A program made the translations under genes and the position numbers. A stretch of DNA of 64,000 bases from the NCBI GenBank assembly GCA_022495005.1, contig JAGYXB010001048.1, positions 186,001 to 250,000 of the forward strand. Direction: 5' to 3'. The first letter of the stretch is position 1; every line of letters begins with the position of its first letter. Positions 37,885 through 51,300 of the stretch are shown here, piece after piece. The notes under the pieces were generated by a model. It was not told where the DNA came from, made no database searches, and saw only the letters and a list, made by a program, of their open reading frames with translations. This DNA comes from Rhyacophila brunnea (taxonomy: Eukaryota > Arthropoda > Insecta > Trichoptera > Rhyacophilidae).

Positions 37885-38218
37885 ATTGGGGCCTACTAGG
37901 TAACTCAAAAATGATGGGAACTGAAATTCCTAACGAGTGTAGAAGCAGGCAACAGATCTCGACTGTGGAAGAATGCGGGCTAAACTTAAACACGTGTCAA
38001 GAATACGTCATACGTCGAATACTAACAACTGCTCTCGTTTTATGCACTTACACTCATTTAATATTGGTGTATTGAAGATTGCAACACACACTATTGCACG
38101 TCTATAATGCGTGGTTCAGTTTCGTATGACACTCACGCATTTAAAATCTTGCGTCAAGATGTAGTGTATTAGAATATAGCGTATCGGAATTATATTTATT
38201 AATCTCTTCTGTGCTTCC
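37885..38218 (+). repeat. dispersed repeat family R, single copy
   Basis: Contains GGGAACTGAAATTCCTAACG, CACGTGTCAAGAATACGTCA, ACGTCGAATACTAACAACTG, ATTGCACGTCTATAATGCGT and the end word TTAATCTCTTCTGTG. It is the most complete single copy and defines the family length (about 330 bp). Ends are weakly inverted (AACTCA...AAT... / ATTAATC...TCTGTG). Confidence 0.75.
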
Positions 38219-38429
38219 CGTAATTAGGTTTTGAATGAGATTTTCTTCAGAATTAATGGAACAGAAGTAAATACTGACCGAAATTATTACCTACCTAATA
38301 ATTATTTCGAATTAATGTCCAGTTTATTTTTAATTAAAACACCAAATAAATTCGATTTATTTTTAAACGGTGAAACTTCCATTCGGGTTAGCTGCTGTTT
38401 TGCCACTTGTGAATCGGTATGATGGCTTA

Positions 38430-39750
38430 CTCAAAATTTATTTCGTACAAGTCTTTTCGTGCAAATTACGTGTAGGTATGCCCTACAAATACATGTTTCA
38501 TTGAACCACTGTAACTTTATTAATTTCCCTATACTTTTGTTTATTTAATCTGTTAATATCTTTATATTATAAATACTATTGTTGGTCTATACTATATTTA
38601 AATTTGACATAGGATTTCGACATGTTATGGCTAACTCAATTAATAACATAGCATCACGTCATATCGCACCAATCTGTCAAAATACAAACGCAATATTAAA
38701 TGACATCTAATATCAAACAGATTTTATAGTAAACGCGAGCCAAATTATCATTTGACATGGCAATAGGTTATTGCTTATTGCGAATTTATAAAAACGATAA
38801 TTTTACATGCCGCTCCTTCTCAAACATGGCTTTATTACTGGTGGTGGGATGTTTTGTCGTGTTTTTATATTTTCTTTCATAGATTATTGCTGTGCTATAA
38901 TAATATTAAGAGCGTACCATAAGTGAAACGGCAAATAATTTTCAACACTATGTGGAACAAAATTTTAGCCGCATTGCCATTCGGAGAGGGATAGCGACCT
39001 GTTCGCACGTCAATTTCTTTTGTGATGGAGTCGGATGAATATATTCTTAAATCGTGTAAAGATGACTAAACAACGTTCCGCATGTACTTGAAAAAGAAAA
39101 CATGTCAATGAATATACTATTATTATTAGGAATATAATAGTAAACATAACATAAAAAGGAAGCATGTTGATTTTTGACAAATTATATTTCATTCGTCTCA
39201 CGTCATTTGCACCCGGGACCGCGCATCTCCTAGTCACGATCTTTTTAGACTATGTCTCAGCTGAGGTATAGCCTTAATATTCTTGCAATTCTTTGGTGAA
39301 ATGGTTTTGAAACTTCATAACGTTTTCAGGAACTGTGGTTAGTTTGATGAAGCATTGGAAAAGTGACATGGACCTTATTTTGAATCCCAGCCATGTCACA
39401 AATTGTCTGCTGATTTTTTTATGACGTGATTTTGTGGCCAAAACACTGATCAGTCTATCAATCTAATCACGTCATTTACTATTTGGATACGTGCTCTTGT
39501 CTTTTAATATTAAGCTATGCACTCATGCGAATTATCAAATCCCATACTCTCCAGTTCTATTTAACGTTTTTTTCTGATTCCGTCAATAAATAGCAACTAA
39601 CTTTATAATTAAGACTATAATATTACTAATAATACCATTTATAGCAGGCCTCATGAGACTTAGATTAATTACTAATTATTATTTTTTTTGAATTTTAGAA
39701 TGTAAGATTTTTTTAAAATTAAACTGTAACCTTGAAAAGAATAAGAAACA
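38430..39750. other. AT-rich DNA, no gene seen
   Basis: Background frames only; no repeats recognised. Confidence 0.5.
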
Positions 39751-39756
39751 TATAAG

Positions 39757-39835
39757 CTCGGCGGACCTCGTAGTCCAATGCGTAAAGCACTGACTTCGCA
39801 CACTACCGGTGAGATCACAATAGGTATATCCATAT
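39757..39835 (+). mobile_element. tRNA-like SINE family 2, diverged fragment
   Basis: CGGCGGACCTCGTAGTCCAATGCGTAAAGC then CCGGTGAGATCACAATAGGT corresponds to GGCGGCTCTCGTGGCGCAGT...GGTGAGGACACAATAT at 15440. B box lost. Confidence 0.5.
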
Positions 39836-40235
39836 CGTAGTTATAGAGGAAAATAACTCAAAATAGGTACCTTGTTCTAAGATAATTAATAGCGTTTGAA
39901 AATTTTGCACAAATTTTCATTTCAGAGCCTTGATTTTTTAAGTAAATGCGTTTATTTTAAATTTAGTTCAAATGAACTTAGCAATGCACAATGAAATTTT
40001 GCCGTTTAACAAACAATCAACCCAGACATTCCCGCTTATATTTGTATTAATGATTAATTCCGGAAAGGATTATTCGACCTATAAAGAAGAGACCTTATCA
40101 TATCGAATTTATTCACTCAAAACCTTTAAATTTTGAATTGTTTCCATATTATATAACCAGGGTATCAATAATTATTATGTATAATGTGATTTTAACATAC
40201 AAAATTTTGGCTACATTAATTTATACCCTCGTACT

Positions 40236-40777
40236 GCAGTAGCGAAGGGTGGAGGTAGGCTGATAAGATCCGCCATAAATAGTGCACATTAAACTTTGTC
40301 AGTCATACGTATTTGTTTTCATTGAAATAAGACTACAATTTACAGATGGTGTTGGTTAATTTGCGACCCTGCGAAAACCAAGCCATAATAGATAATGGTA
40401 AAAAATACTCGTCTATCTATAATTATACAATTAAATCATACATAACTTTGGATATTTTATAGATAGAATAATATTTTTTATCAATTATAGTTTGATTTAG
40501 GCAGGGCTTAATGAATTTAAAAAATGAACCAACAAAATGTGTAATATGTATTCTTAATCAAACGAAAACGAAAAAGTGTGCAAAATTTTGTAGTATCGCC
40601 CAAAATATACCAAAACTATTATGGTGTGGTTTAGGCAGGGTTTAGGTAATTGATTTTTAAAAACTAACCAATACCATTTGTAAATTGTAGTCTTAGTTCA
40701 ATAAAAACAAATACGAATGACTGATGTGTACTATTTATGGTGGATCTTAATAAGCTACCTCCACCCTTCGCTACTGC
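40236..40777. mobile_element. hAT-like MITE (CAGTGGCGA family), full-length copy
   Basis: 542 bp with ends GCAGTAGCGAAGGGTGGAGG / CCTCCACCCTTCGCTACTGC, inverted over 60 bp and with weaker inverted similarity to about 120 bp. Flanks share CCTCGT (40227 and 40777), a possible decayed duplication. Two AGGCAGGGTTTA words lie inside. No coding. Confidence 0.88.
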
Positions 40778-41689
40778 CTCGTTTGACGTGTTCATATTGT
40801 AATAATGTTAGTATTTTATAATAGCCCCTTTACAGATGATTATTTCGCTTTGATTGCTTGGCATTCCAATTCGATGTGCTTGTTCGGTGTTGCTTTCCAG
40901 CGGTTAAGGGTTCGAGAGCCGAGCGTATGCATAGTAATTAAACCGTTTACGATCATATTTGACACTTTCATTGGTGGAATATTATTAAAATTTAACGGCC
41001 ATGTTTTCGATTGTGTTACTTGTTCTATTTTCAAAATCTTACCGCTTACTGGAATACGTGAAATAGTAATTTTATCATAGGTTTGAATTATTTAAACTTA
41101 GGACAAACTTATACATATAATTTATATAGAATTTTCTAATTTATATATTCCCAAACCCCTTTAACTGACTTGAAACATAAATTCTATAAATGCAAAATCA
41201 TTAGGCACCTAGGTACCACCTAAATTTGCCAGCGTACACGTCATGTATGCAAAGTTGTCGACATTAAAAATAATAATATGTCACACTCACACGTTCTTTC
41301 TCACTAAAGTTAGGTCGCCGAAATTATGGTCTTAAAGTTAGGTGCGTATCTAGGGGACTTGTACTCCAAATTATGGTTCTCCGTCGTACTATAAATCGAT
41401 GATTAAATATATTTTTTTAAATTTTACATGAGGCACTTCACCGGAGTCCACCACATGTTTATTGTAGTGACTTTAATTTAGAAAATTAGGTTTTTGAATT
41501 TTTTGAAGGCTTTTATTTTCGGATTTTTGCGAAGTTCGCGAAGGCAAGGATAATTAGATTCCGGGAATTATAGAAAGAGCTATGGCGAGGCATTCAATCA
41601 TCATGAGTTAAAATACGGCGAATGATTCGCTATACTATAGATACAGAGTATAGTCAATATAATAATTATAATTTCTCACTACACATTAG

Positions 41690-41985
41690 CATCAATCTGT
41701 ATCGATCCACTACTGGATGAAGGCGTCCGCAAAATTTTTCTAGTCTTCTAGGTCCTTAGTTATTTACTTCCACGTACTTCCGCCGAACACGACGAGCTCA
41801 TCGATCCGATGACATCACTATTTGTTCAGCGGATATCCACTCATCGAGTTATGTCCTGCCCATTGCTATTTCTTCACCAATATGACGGCTATCACAGTGT
41901 TTGTGTAATTTTGTCTGCTTCATCATCTATTCACTATTAGTTTCCACCTTATTCCAACATGCACCTTTCCATGACATGTACCTAT
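41690..41985 (-). mobile_element. LINE family B, minus-strand 3' fragment
   Basis: The complement contains GTCATGGAAAGGTGCATGTT, then CAATGGGCAGGACATAACTC and, at the 3' end, CCTTCATCCAGTAGTGGATC. These align with the 36.3-37.06-kb copy. Many stops; decayed. It lies just upstream of the dri exon at 42195. Confidence 0.7.
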
Positions 41986-42194
41986 ATTACTTTTAATTTT
42001 AGGGTTTTTTTTAGATATATATTTCATGATTATTATTTATTGAATTGTGTATTATAATACCTAATGTTATATCAACCAATGAAACTAATTACTATTGTAC
42101 ATATTATGTTTAGTAGATATCTAAAATATTAATTAGTAGATAATAAATCATGGTATTATATTATTATGTTATAATATATTTTTTTTTCTTCCAG

Positions 42195-42378
42195 GAACAC
42201 CAATCAACAGATTACCCATCATGGCAAAATCCGTACTGGATTTATTCGAGCTGTACAACCTAGTGATCGCCAGAGGAGGACTCGTCGACGTCATCAACAA
42301 GAAACTGTGGCAGGAGATCATCAAAGGCCTTCATTTGCCATCCAGCATCACGTCGGCCGCCTTCACTCTGAGGACACA
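42195..42378 (+). CDS. dri: dri exon: middle of the ARID DNA-binding domain
   Basis: Acceptor is a long T tract then TTCTTCCAG; donor is CA|GTAAGT. The first two bases complete a Gly codon from an upstream exon, giving (G)TPINRLPIMAKSVLDLF, then YNLVIARGGLVDVINKKLW and HLPSSITSAAFTLRT. These cover the ARID loop-helix block that contacts DNA and are close to identical to the fly and vertebrate family. The last two bases, CA, plus the next exon's first A form the Gln of the RTQYMKYLYPYE junction. No upstream exon that supplies the start of the ARID domain could be found in the 42 kb to the left. Confidence 0.97.
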
Positions 42379-45300
42379 GTAAGTCAAAGTGCCTATCATA
42401 GTTATTATAATCAAGGTTTTACATTAGTTGTTGTTAAAATATTTAATTAAAATCATGTTCTTGCCAAATAAAAAAGAACCATTAAATTTGTCTGGATCTG
42501 TTTTTAAGAAAATATTTTTTAATTTACATACAAGGCCAACAGTATGAAAAATGTGCAATATATTATGTATTACACTTTAATGAAAACCACGGATTCGGGG
42601 AGATTGAATATGAAGCTATATTTCGTTTTTCACGATACAATAACTAGATATTGATAGAAGTACCTAACAATTATTATCAATATTTCACGAGCACGCACAA
42701 TTTAGCGTGAAAAGGTGGATAATCTCTAAAAATGGAAAACCGCTCAGTGATGGAGAATATAATATAAAGAAGAGTCGTTTAAATGCTTCCACGATCACTT
42801 TGAGTAGTTTGAAAACAAGAAAAAAATATTCAATAAATAAAAGATATGCCTTCGGCTAGACATACGGTGAAAGATAGAATAGCAATAACTCAATTGTAAT
42901 TTTTAAACCTTTTTAATAGAATTATTAACTATTTTTTTATAAAACTTAATTTAATAACTTTAACTTTAAAAAAATGCCATAAAAAAACTGCTTGGCACGT
43001 CGGACAGTTGAAAAATATTATTTGGGAAATTTTGGCACGCGTAACTAAAAAGATTCGCCGTCACTGTCCTAAACTATATTAAATTTTGTTACGTACTATG
43101 TCTGTTCATAGTGTAATTATTCGACAGCCGTTGTCAATTTTGGTTTAACGTTTCGCCGCCAGTGGCGTCACCTTTTATCGTAATACGTTAGTTATTACTT
43201 AATATTTATCCGAAAATCGTCTGGCTAGTACATAAGCCAACTCCCAGGTGGACACTTTTTAGGCCAGCATTTTTGGAATAAAATAAATCCTTTAAAAAAT
43301 ATGAAATAGGAAACTTACCAAATCAATATGTTTCTCGAGTTCATCGTGAATATTTTCACACTAAAATGATAAATATTGCTTGTAAAATATACACAAACGG
43401 TTTATTCAGAAGTTACGACGTTTACAAGAACGCACGAGTTAACTCGTCCATGGCCTGACGCGATAGACTTACTTTGAAGAGTTAACTCGACTCTGGAAGT
43501 AATCAGGTTAATAAATGAATACATACAGTTTGATAGTGACTGCAAAAATATATTAGGTAGGTACTTCATGCAATGGTGGTTTCGCACTTACCGCGTTATC
43601 GTCGGTGTGTGATTGTGTGAAGGTTTACCTGTGTCTGTGTGCGATCGTATAAAACTTATTATTATTGAGGTTTTGAATAAGAGGGCAGGATGGACTGGCG
43701 GGCAGGCATTATGCGTATTGTGGCTTGAAATTAAATGTTTATTGGCGGTCGTGTCGATTTGAATTTTAACTAAGAATTACTGCCGCAATGTTATGATGCT
43801 GATGATGCGATGGATTCTGCGTTCGGATGCACCACCAAATGAGAATGGGATGCAACGCAACACATAAATCATCGAAAGACCCGCGCTTAATGTCCCAACT
43901 GCTGGGGTGACCACGACACTGCTCTATGTTAAATCTAAAACAATGTTTGACAAATTATTCCGACAACTAATTGTTCAGTATTTTTTTTTAATATTTGCAC
44001 TGGGCGAAGGTACAGTGCCACTGTAGTTCTAATATATAAATATAGCAACAGTTTTAATCCAATTTTTGAGTTTTTATTTATTAATATTTATTAATTTCAA
44101 AGAAAAACTTGTAGTGACATCAATTGGCGAAAATAATAAATGAGAGCTAAACCGGTAATTCAGTTTACTGCATTTTCATTTGTTTTAAAAACAAATGAGT
44201 CATTTTTTAAATTTTTCACTTGTTCCTTTTGATTCCACCATGAACAATTAAAAACAGTTCTGTCTTTTTCTACAATGTTCTACAAACTTACAAACAAAAT
44301 TAAACATGTTGTAAAACATGCGCTTGTTTAAGACGTTTTCTATGATTTCATATTATATTATGATTTTTTAATCATTTAGTAATATTTGGTAAATTAGCTA
44401 TTTCGTAATTAATCTATGTTTATTTGTTAGAAAATGTGTAAGTATAATTTCATTGAAAACTCTTGTTATTTATATTGCTTTCGTTATTGCGACTATTGAA
44501 AGTAAAAGCCACACAAGTGTTTTTTAACTACCTAACTCTTTTTTATTAAGTACATTAAATTTAACCATTTAGTTTACTGTTGAGGTTTGTCAAATCATCA
44601 GATTGAAAAATGTCTCCCACGCGTTTTCTTCACAATGCTATCAAATTTAGATTGCAGTTTGTGGATTGTTTTTTTTTTTTTTTACAGAAAAATACAAAAT
44701 CAATTTTTTATGTTGTTCCACTTATGGGTACGTAAGGTCACATACCGGGTGCTCATTACATGCATTGTCTGGGCACGAAGACTGGTTGTGGAGAAATGTG
44801 GGTGCTCCGCTGCGGATACAACGAGGTGCGGTAAGATAATCGATAGGTAATAAGACTAATAAGAGAAGTTATCTGTTAGTCGTTTACCTTACCGCGTCTC
44901 GTTCCTCTTGCAACGGCATGTCCGCATTCATTCATTATTACAAAGCAATCCGTGCAGTGGCCATTTACACCCACAAATGGTTGTCGTGTGCGAGTAGCCA
45001 GAGAAAGAAACCGATTATGAATCATGAAATGTGTGGTCACCGTTAAACGCGAGCAATAAATACGAAAGCCGATCTCAGACATGAAAATCGAATCAAACAT
45101 GGCTGACATAGTTCCATCAAAGTTGGCGGGCTTTTTTCAAATAATACAATAATCATTTGGAGCGGTTTTATTAGTTTTATATTATCCTTCACTCTTCGGG
45201 CAATAAATTATGATTTTATTCTCCCATACAAATTTATTATTTATATTCCTAGGATCAGCGTAAAGCGCGGCTGTGATAAAAATATTTAATATGATTCCCG

Positions 45301-48300
45301 ATATTATTAATTATATTTTCGAATCGGACGGCATAAATTAACTTCTGAGCCCGATCGTAAAAAGAAACCAACCAACTAAATCGAGAAAAAAAACCTCTCT
45401 GTTGTTAAACATACCTAATATAAAAGGGCGACTATTAAAATTATGAAAAAAGTAGATTAAATGAATGAATGCATTTAAAGATTTGATTGTAGTAATTTTA
45501 AAGGAATTTTAAAAGACTTAGTTCTTGAACATTCTTAGTATAATGAACGTCAAAAATTATAAATACAAGACGTTCATAATATGCCATCAGAGGAAATTAA
45601 TTATATTTAATCAAAAAACTGCTTTATCAGAAGAATAAACACAAACATCGTATAACGGACGAAACAATTGAAACTTTCAAGATTTTGAGTTAATTCAACA
45701 AAAACAAAATCAAAAATTTCTTCAACGGGTCATAAAATAAAATAACCTTTTCTGGGATTAATTATTGATTTAATTATAAACGGGAATGTCTGGGTTGATA
45801 CATATTTTGTTTAACTGTAGAATTTAATTGTGTATTGATTGCTAATCACCCACGGTGGCCGCGCGGCATAAGCGTTGGACTATCACGCCGTGGGTCTCAG
45901 GTTCGAATCCTGGGTCTGGCAAGTACACATATTGTTTTTCAATTTGTGTGTGAGTCAGGGTATGGACCTAATAGGTTGAGCAAGTGGCTGACATCCATTT
46001 CTCGTAAAAAACAAAATCTTTTAATACAAACCTCTACTCTGTGGAGGCCCATATGATCCTATTAGGATCGGACATGGTCGGAAAAAAAAAATATTGATTG
46101 CTAAGGTCATTAAATCATTTACTTACTTCAAAAATCAAGGTTTTACCATTGAAATGAGAATTGTTGCAAAATTTTCTAACGCCGTTATCTTTTTGACCAA
46201 GGTATTTTGAGTTGTTTCCCTATAGAACTAAAGTATCGAATTATTTAAGAATTTATAAAACAACGCTCGCATAAACTCATTCTCACGCAAGTGGATTTGA
46301 AGCATATTAATAAGTCTTAAGGAAAAAGAAACGTAAGTCTACAATCACTACTTTTCAGGAAAGCCAAAAATTGGATTGAGCTAGGGTGTAATGCACGATT
46401 TTGTACTAAGATATTATTAAAGTGTCATAATCAGAGCCAATTCATCTTTTGGGTCTATCATATATAATATCATATATAAGAGAAACCATAAATTCCTACA
46501 ATCAAAAAGTCCCTGAACATCATGCGGGTGAAAAATCTTTAATTGCGTTTTCCCGAACGTGTTTTTTTTGGACATACGATGATATTCTAAATCTCAGATA
46601 TATTATTTTAGCAGTTTAGATTCAAAGCTTATCCTATATACCTGAATAAAAACCCTAACGAGCATCCTATTACTATATCTACTATTATATAACATTATTA
46701 ATACATACGTTATGAATAAGTATATAATATTATTATTTGTACGCTATATTTATCAAAGTCTATGTATGCGTTTCATTTATCTATTATTCAGTGAGATGTT
46801 GGTCGTTTCTTTTATCATTTAACTTGACGGTTGTCAAGAGAACTGGTGTCAGCTCGCAATAGACATCGAACACCGGTGCCGTAGAAAAGAGAGTGCCGAT
46901 GTCAACTCATGGCATCGGAGTATGATGGGCAATGTTGGACTAGTATAAAGCAGTTTTACTTGGTACTTAGGTAGGTACCTGTATTGGTATTATACTGAAT
47001 AAACTCACGAATGTAGCCATAAATTATCAACACCCGTAATGTTGCAAGTATCTCCCGCGCACACAGCCCCGACAGTGGTGCGACGCGACCTCCTGACAAA
47101 ACGGATAAACGTCATCTGACAAGAAACAGTGATTTGTATTAGCGTAAATATCTGCTACATACTTACATTAAATATCAGGTCTTGGGAAGTTGGTCCTGAG
47201 ACACTTTCGGCACTACTTTGAAGAGAGCCTAACATTCTTTACGCCACTGTATACGCTTGCATAACGGGCGTGGATACGTGGCGGGTGGTGGAGGGAAAAT
47301 TAAGTTAGAAATATGTGAATGCAGTGTTCCAATTGTTTGATTATGATCACCGCCATTAATTGTCGTTTTTGCTCTCTCGTGATCTGACACTGACAGGCCT
47401 TCCGCAGTCGTACGGCGATCATAGTGTGTACTAGAGGTAGGTATATGCTTCATAGCTTTGCACTCCGGCTCTAGGATGAAAATGATGTAATATAATCTAA
47501 AAATATGTGTTTTTACATTATATTATGTATTCATTTATTTATTACTCCATATATTAATACAAATGATGTATACCATTTGATCTAATTTTATACGAGGTAA
47601 TCAGGCAAAGAGGCGTATCAGTGTAGTCAGAAGTGCAAAAAAAGTGCAAAGTTATATAAAACATACTAAATTAGTAGATTGGAAGACAACCCGCGCGCTG
47701 TAAAATGGTATGGACCAAGGCCTGAACAAAACCGATGCATAAGTGCGAGTGAGAAAGTATTCGGCATCTTTATAATCTCTGCGATACGCGCTAGAGGAAG
47801 ATAAAAGGTTTACAAATGTGTGAGATGGTTTGCTACGGTGTCGCCACATAATCTTAGTTTGTTGTTTCACTAAGCGTCGATAATCTGCGAGCGCATGTTG
47901 TTGAAATTGATATTTTTTGTGTTAAACATAAAGTCAGTGGTAAATATTTTTAGTTAAATAAGTAGAAAATATGGTTCTGTGTGTTGTATTAAAATGTGGT
48001 AGCCGTACTGATAATCAAGAAGATGGTATAAGGTATGGACTCTATGCGTGGTAGCGTTGATTTTTTGAGCTACATAGTACACACACGACATTCATGTTGT
48101 GTACTTCAGAATATATTATTAGGTACATGCGACATCAAGCGTGTTTACAACTAAAAATTTTGCCATCACGCGGTGTGCGGCTGTACAATAATTAGTTAAA
48201 TGTGTTTTGTGAATACCAACAAAAATACATCGACAAATTCGACGTGTTGCGGTTGAGACGAGTTTGTATGTGCGACACGCCTTATGGTCTATCTTCTGTA

Positions 48301-51300
48301 GCATACATAGGTTGGGAACTGGGGTAAAAATAGAAATCTTGGGGCAACGAAATCTCAATAAACATTTTTTTAATCTTCATTATATAAAGGGGTGTTTTTG
48401 TACTCACAACCTTCCATTAAATTATTGATAGGTATTTGTATATACGTTGCGAAAGTGAGTAAATTGAAAATACAGATTAGATCAGTGTCACAAGGCCACC
48501 CTAGAACCCCCTCGGTCGATGAACTGAAATAAATTCGAGAGATGTATTTACGTGTTGGCGAAAAACTAAAGAATGAGAGGAATGAATGGAACATGGGGAG
48601 GCCTGAACGGTTCATAATCTCGGCCGTTGATGATGATTTTATCAGTAAAAAACGTTCGTGCATGTTTCTATAAAAGGTTCACTATCGATGCTTCAAATGA
48701 GCATCACGTTTTTCATATGTGCTATTATTATAATAAATTCTCTTTGTACCTATACATAATATGAAAATCACATCACATACCAAATTTAATATACCACGTA
48801 CTTCTTGATCGGGATTAGTTACTTCAGAAACGGTATGAGTAGGTACATTACTTATTATGTACCATCTTCATTATATTTTGCTAGTACAGATGAGGTAGGT
48901 TCCGATAAACTAGTTTGTCTTCTATAAGGTGACGTGCCTGTTTTCCCCCGCTTCAGCATCCATCTCGTTCCCTCCCATTGAAAGCAGTTGAACGCGATGG
49001 CACGATGCTTTCCGTGTGACGTGTACGCCAGTTTATAGAATACAGACTCTAATTATTATTTCATGGATCCAGCGGACTTTTTGGCGTTCATCTGGATTTT
49101 GGATGATGCAATTTTCAATGACATCCTACTATGTTGATCACAATAAGGCCTGTCCAGTGCAGTACCCACCCCAATGTGTATTGACTCATTCTAAATTATT
49201 GTGTCCACCAGTTTTGTTTGTTCTCTAGCTCCATCCACTCTTACCTATCAGTTACTAGTTCTTCACTGACACGTAGTACTGTCAAACTTGGTTAATTCGT
49301 TGATCCAGTAGGGTTTAGGACGGTTATACATTCGTTAACTTCTGCATGCCTCTATCTATAAGGCGAGTATCTGGCCTATCAACATTTCATTTGTTTGACG
49401 ACGTACGCATACTTTATCACTGGTAGAACACTTTATGCTCTAGATCAGTGTTCCGCAACCTCTTCTAACGCATGGCACACCAAAGGTATTCCCAGAATTC
49501 CGCGGCACACCACACGTAAAACAATTTATACACCAAAATATGGACTCCACATCCTAAAGGGGGGCCCCAGCTTAAGATCTTTGGCGGGCCCCCCTATCTA
49601 TCGCTAAGGTTAAAGACAGTGTGAGACTCTAAAATAGCGTTTTTCAAATAGTGTTCAAGGTATTGATACAATTATAATAAATTGTGTCCTACAATCACAT
49701 GTTTTAAAATATTAAGTAGTAAAAAAGCTCCGCAGGCCACTTTTTTGACTCGAAAATGGGAGCTGAACTGCGATAGCCTTGTCGGAAATCTTTGTTGAAA
49801 TATTTGACTTCATCTAATTTATCAGAGCACGTCAATATATTTTCATTCTGACCCTGCATTGTTTTATTAAGTTATGCAGGTGCTCAAATATATTACCAGC
49901 CATGTATGAAAATTTGTCCATTGCACCGCGGCACACCTAGCATCGTCTGGCGGCACACCAGTATGCCGCGGCACACCGGTTGCGGAGCACTGCTCTAGGT
50001 CCTAGGAACAATGAGAAGTCACTTTTGAGGATACTATCTATAAGGCGAGTGTCTGGCATATCAACATTTCATTTGTTTGACGACGTACGCATACTTTATC
50101 ACTGGTAGAACACTTTATGCTCTAGGTCCTAGGAACAATGAGAAGTCACTTTTGAGGATACTATTTAAGCGCCCAAATGCACTGTATTCACGTTTGGTTC
50201 ATAAAAAAATTCGTCATATACACCTCAGCAGTCTATACACGCCTTGGATAACGATCGTTTTTGGGTCAGTTTGGCGGTTATACATGTAAATTGTACGTAT
50301 TACATTTCTCCGTAACACAGTTTACCGCGAGCTGTCTTAGCGGAAAGAGAAGGCCGTATAGCATTGAGATAAAAAATACGAGTTGTTCGTGGAGCATTGC
50401 AGACAGTAGTGTTTCTATTTTATTAGATTCAATAAGAACAGTAATTGATACTTACGAGCACCTACCAGAATTTTATATAAATTATACAATATGATTGCGA
50501 GGGTATACTGACAGAAAGCATTAACTCATTAAAACAAGTTCTGAGATCCACGTCGATTTTTTTATTATTTAAAAACATTTTTTCTAGATTATAAAGACTA
50601 ACGTTTATGGCAAACACAGTATACGACATGTTACAAGTCCTGTATTTTGTATACGCAGAACGCATTAGGTTATTATCATGCTTTCTACCAGAATAAAAAA
50701 AATAACAATATGAATTAATAATGTTTCAATTTCCTCACCATTATATCCTATGCCTTTGTGCGTTTTACCAGGACTTAGCGCATAAAATTGTATACATTTT
50801 GGCATTTAAAACAGAAAAACAGCAAAACAGCAAAAACTGAAATAATGCGTTCTGTCAGTATACCTTCGAATTTGTATGTCTAATTGACTTACCTACTTAC
50901 ATATTATTTTATTCTGTCTTTCCCTTGTATTCCGTTGGTTTTTATTACGTATTTCAAACGTTTTATTTGTAAATTAATTTAATCACAATACTATACGGCC
51001 TACTGTATACGTATAAATTTTAGGATATGCAGTTGGGCATACGGACAGTTACTCGTTAAGTTAAATTCAAATTTGGAACAGTTTCTAACGGTGTTGGGTA
51101 ATTAGTGAAAATATTTTAAATTTCGAATAGCTAGTTCAAATACGAGCGTCTCTAGTTTGCCGTAACACTAGAACGGCGTGGCATGCAAATATCCGATGAC
51201 TGATTACAAATCGTATTCTGAATTTTAAGTATCAAATCTGATACTTAACTAAGACTTACTGTTAAGTTCCTCCAAAGAGACGTGTAGCGCACGTTCGGCA

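Larger units (their letters stand above)
49352..50160 (+). repeat. 127-bp tandem duplication, first copy split by a hAT-like insertion
   Basis: Unit CTATCTATAAGGCGAG...TTTGAGGATA is present twice: 49352-49445 plus 50001-50033 (94 + 33 = 127 bp) and 50034-50160 (127 bp). The first copy is interrupted exactly at CTCTAGAT/CTCTAGGT by the element at 49446-49992. Removing the element and one 8-bp duplicate restores a unit of the same length as the second. Confidence 0.9.

Noticed and set aside
45846..45915. A functional tRNA gene
   Set aside because: A and B boxes are present, but the acceptor arms do not pair and the sequence continues into a SINE body with poly-A tail and target duplication.
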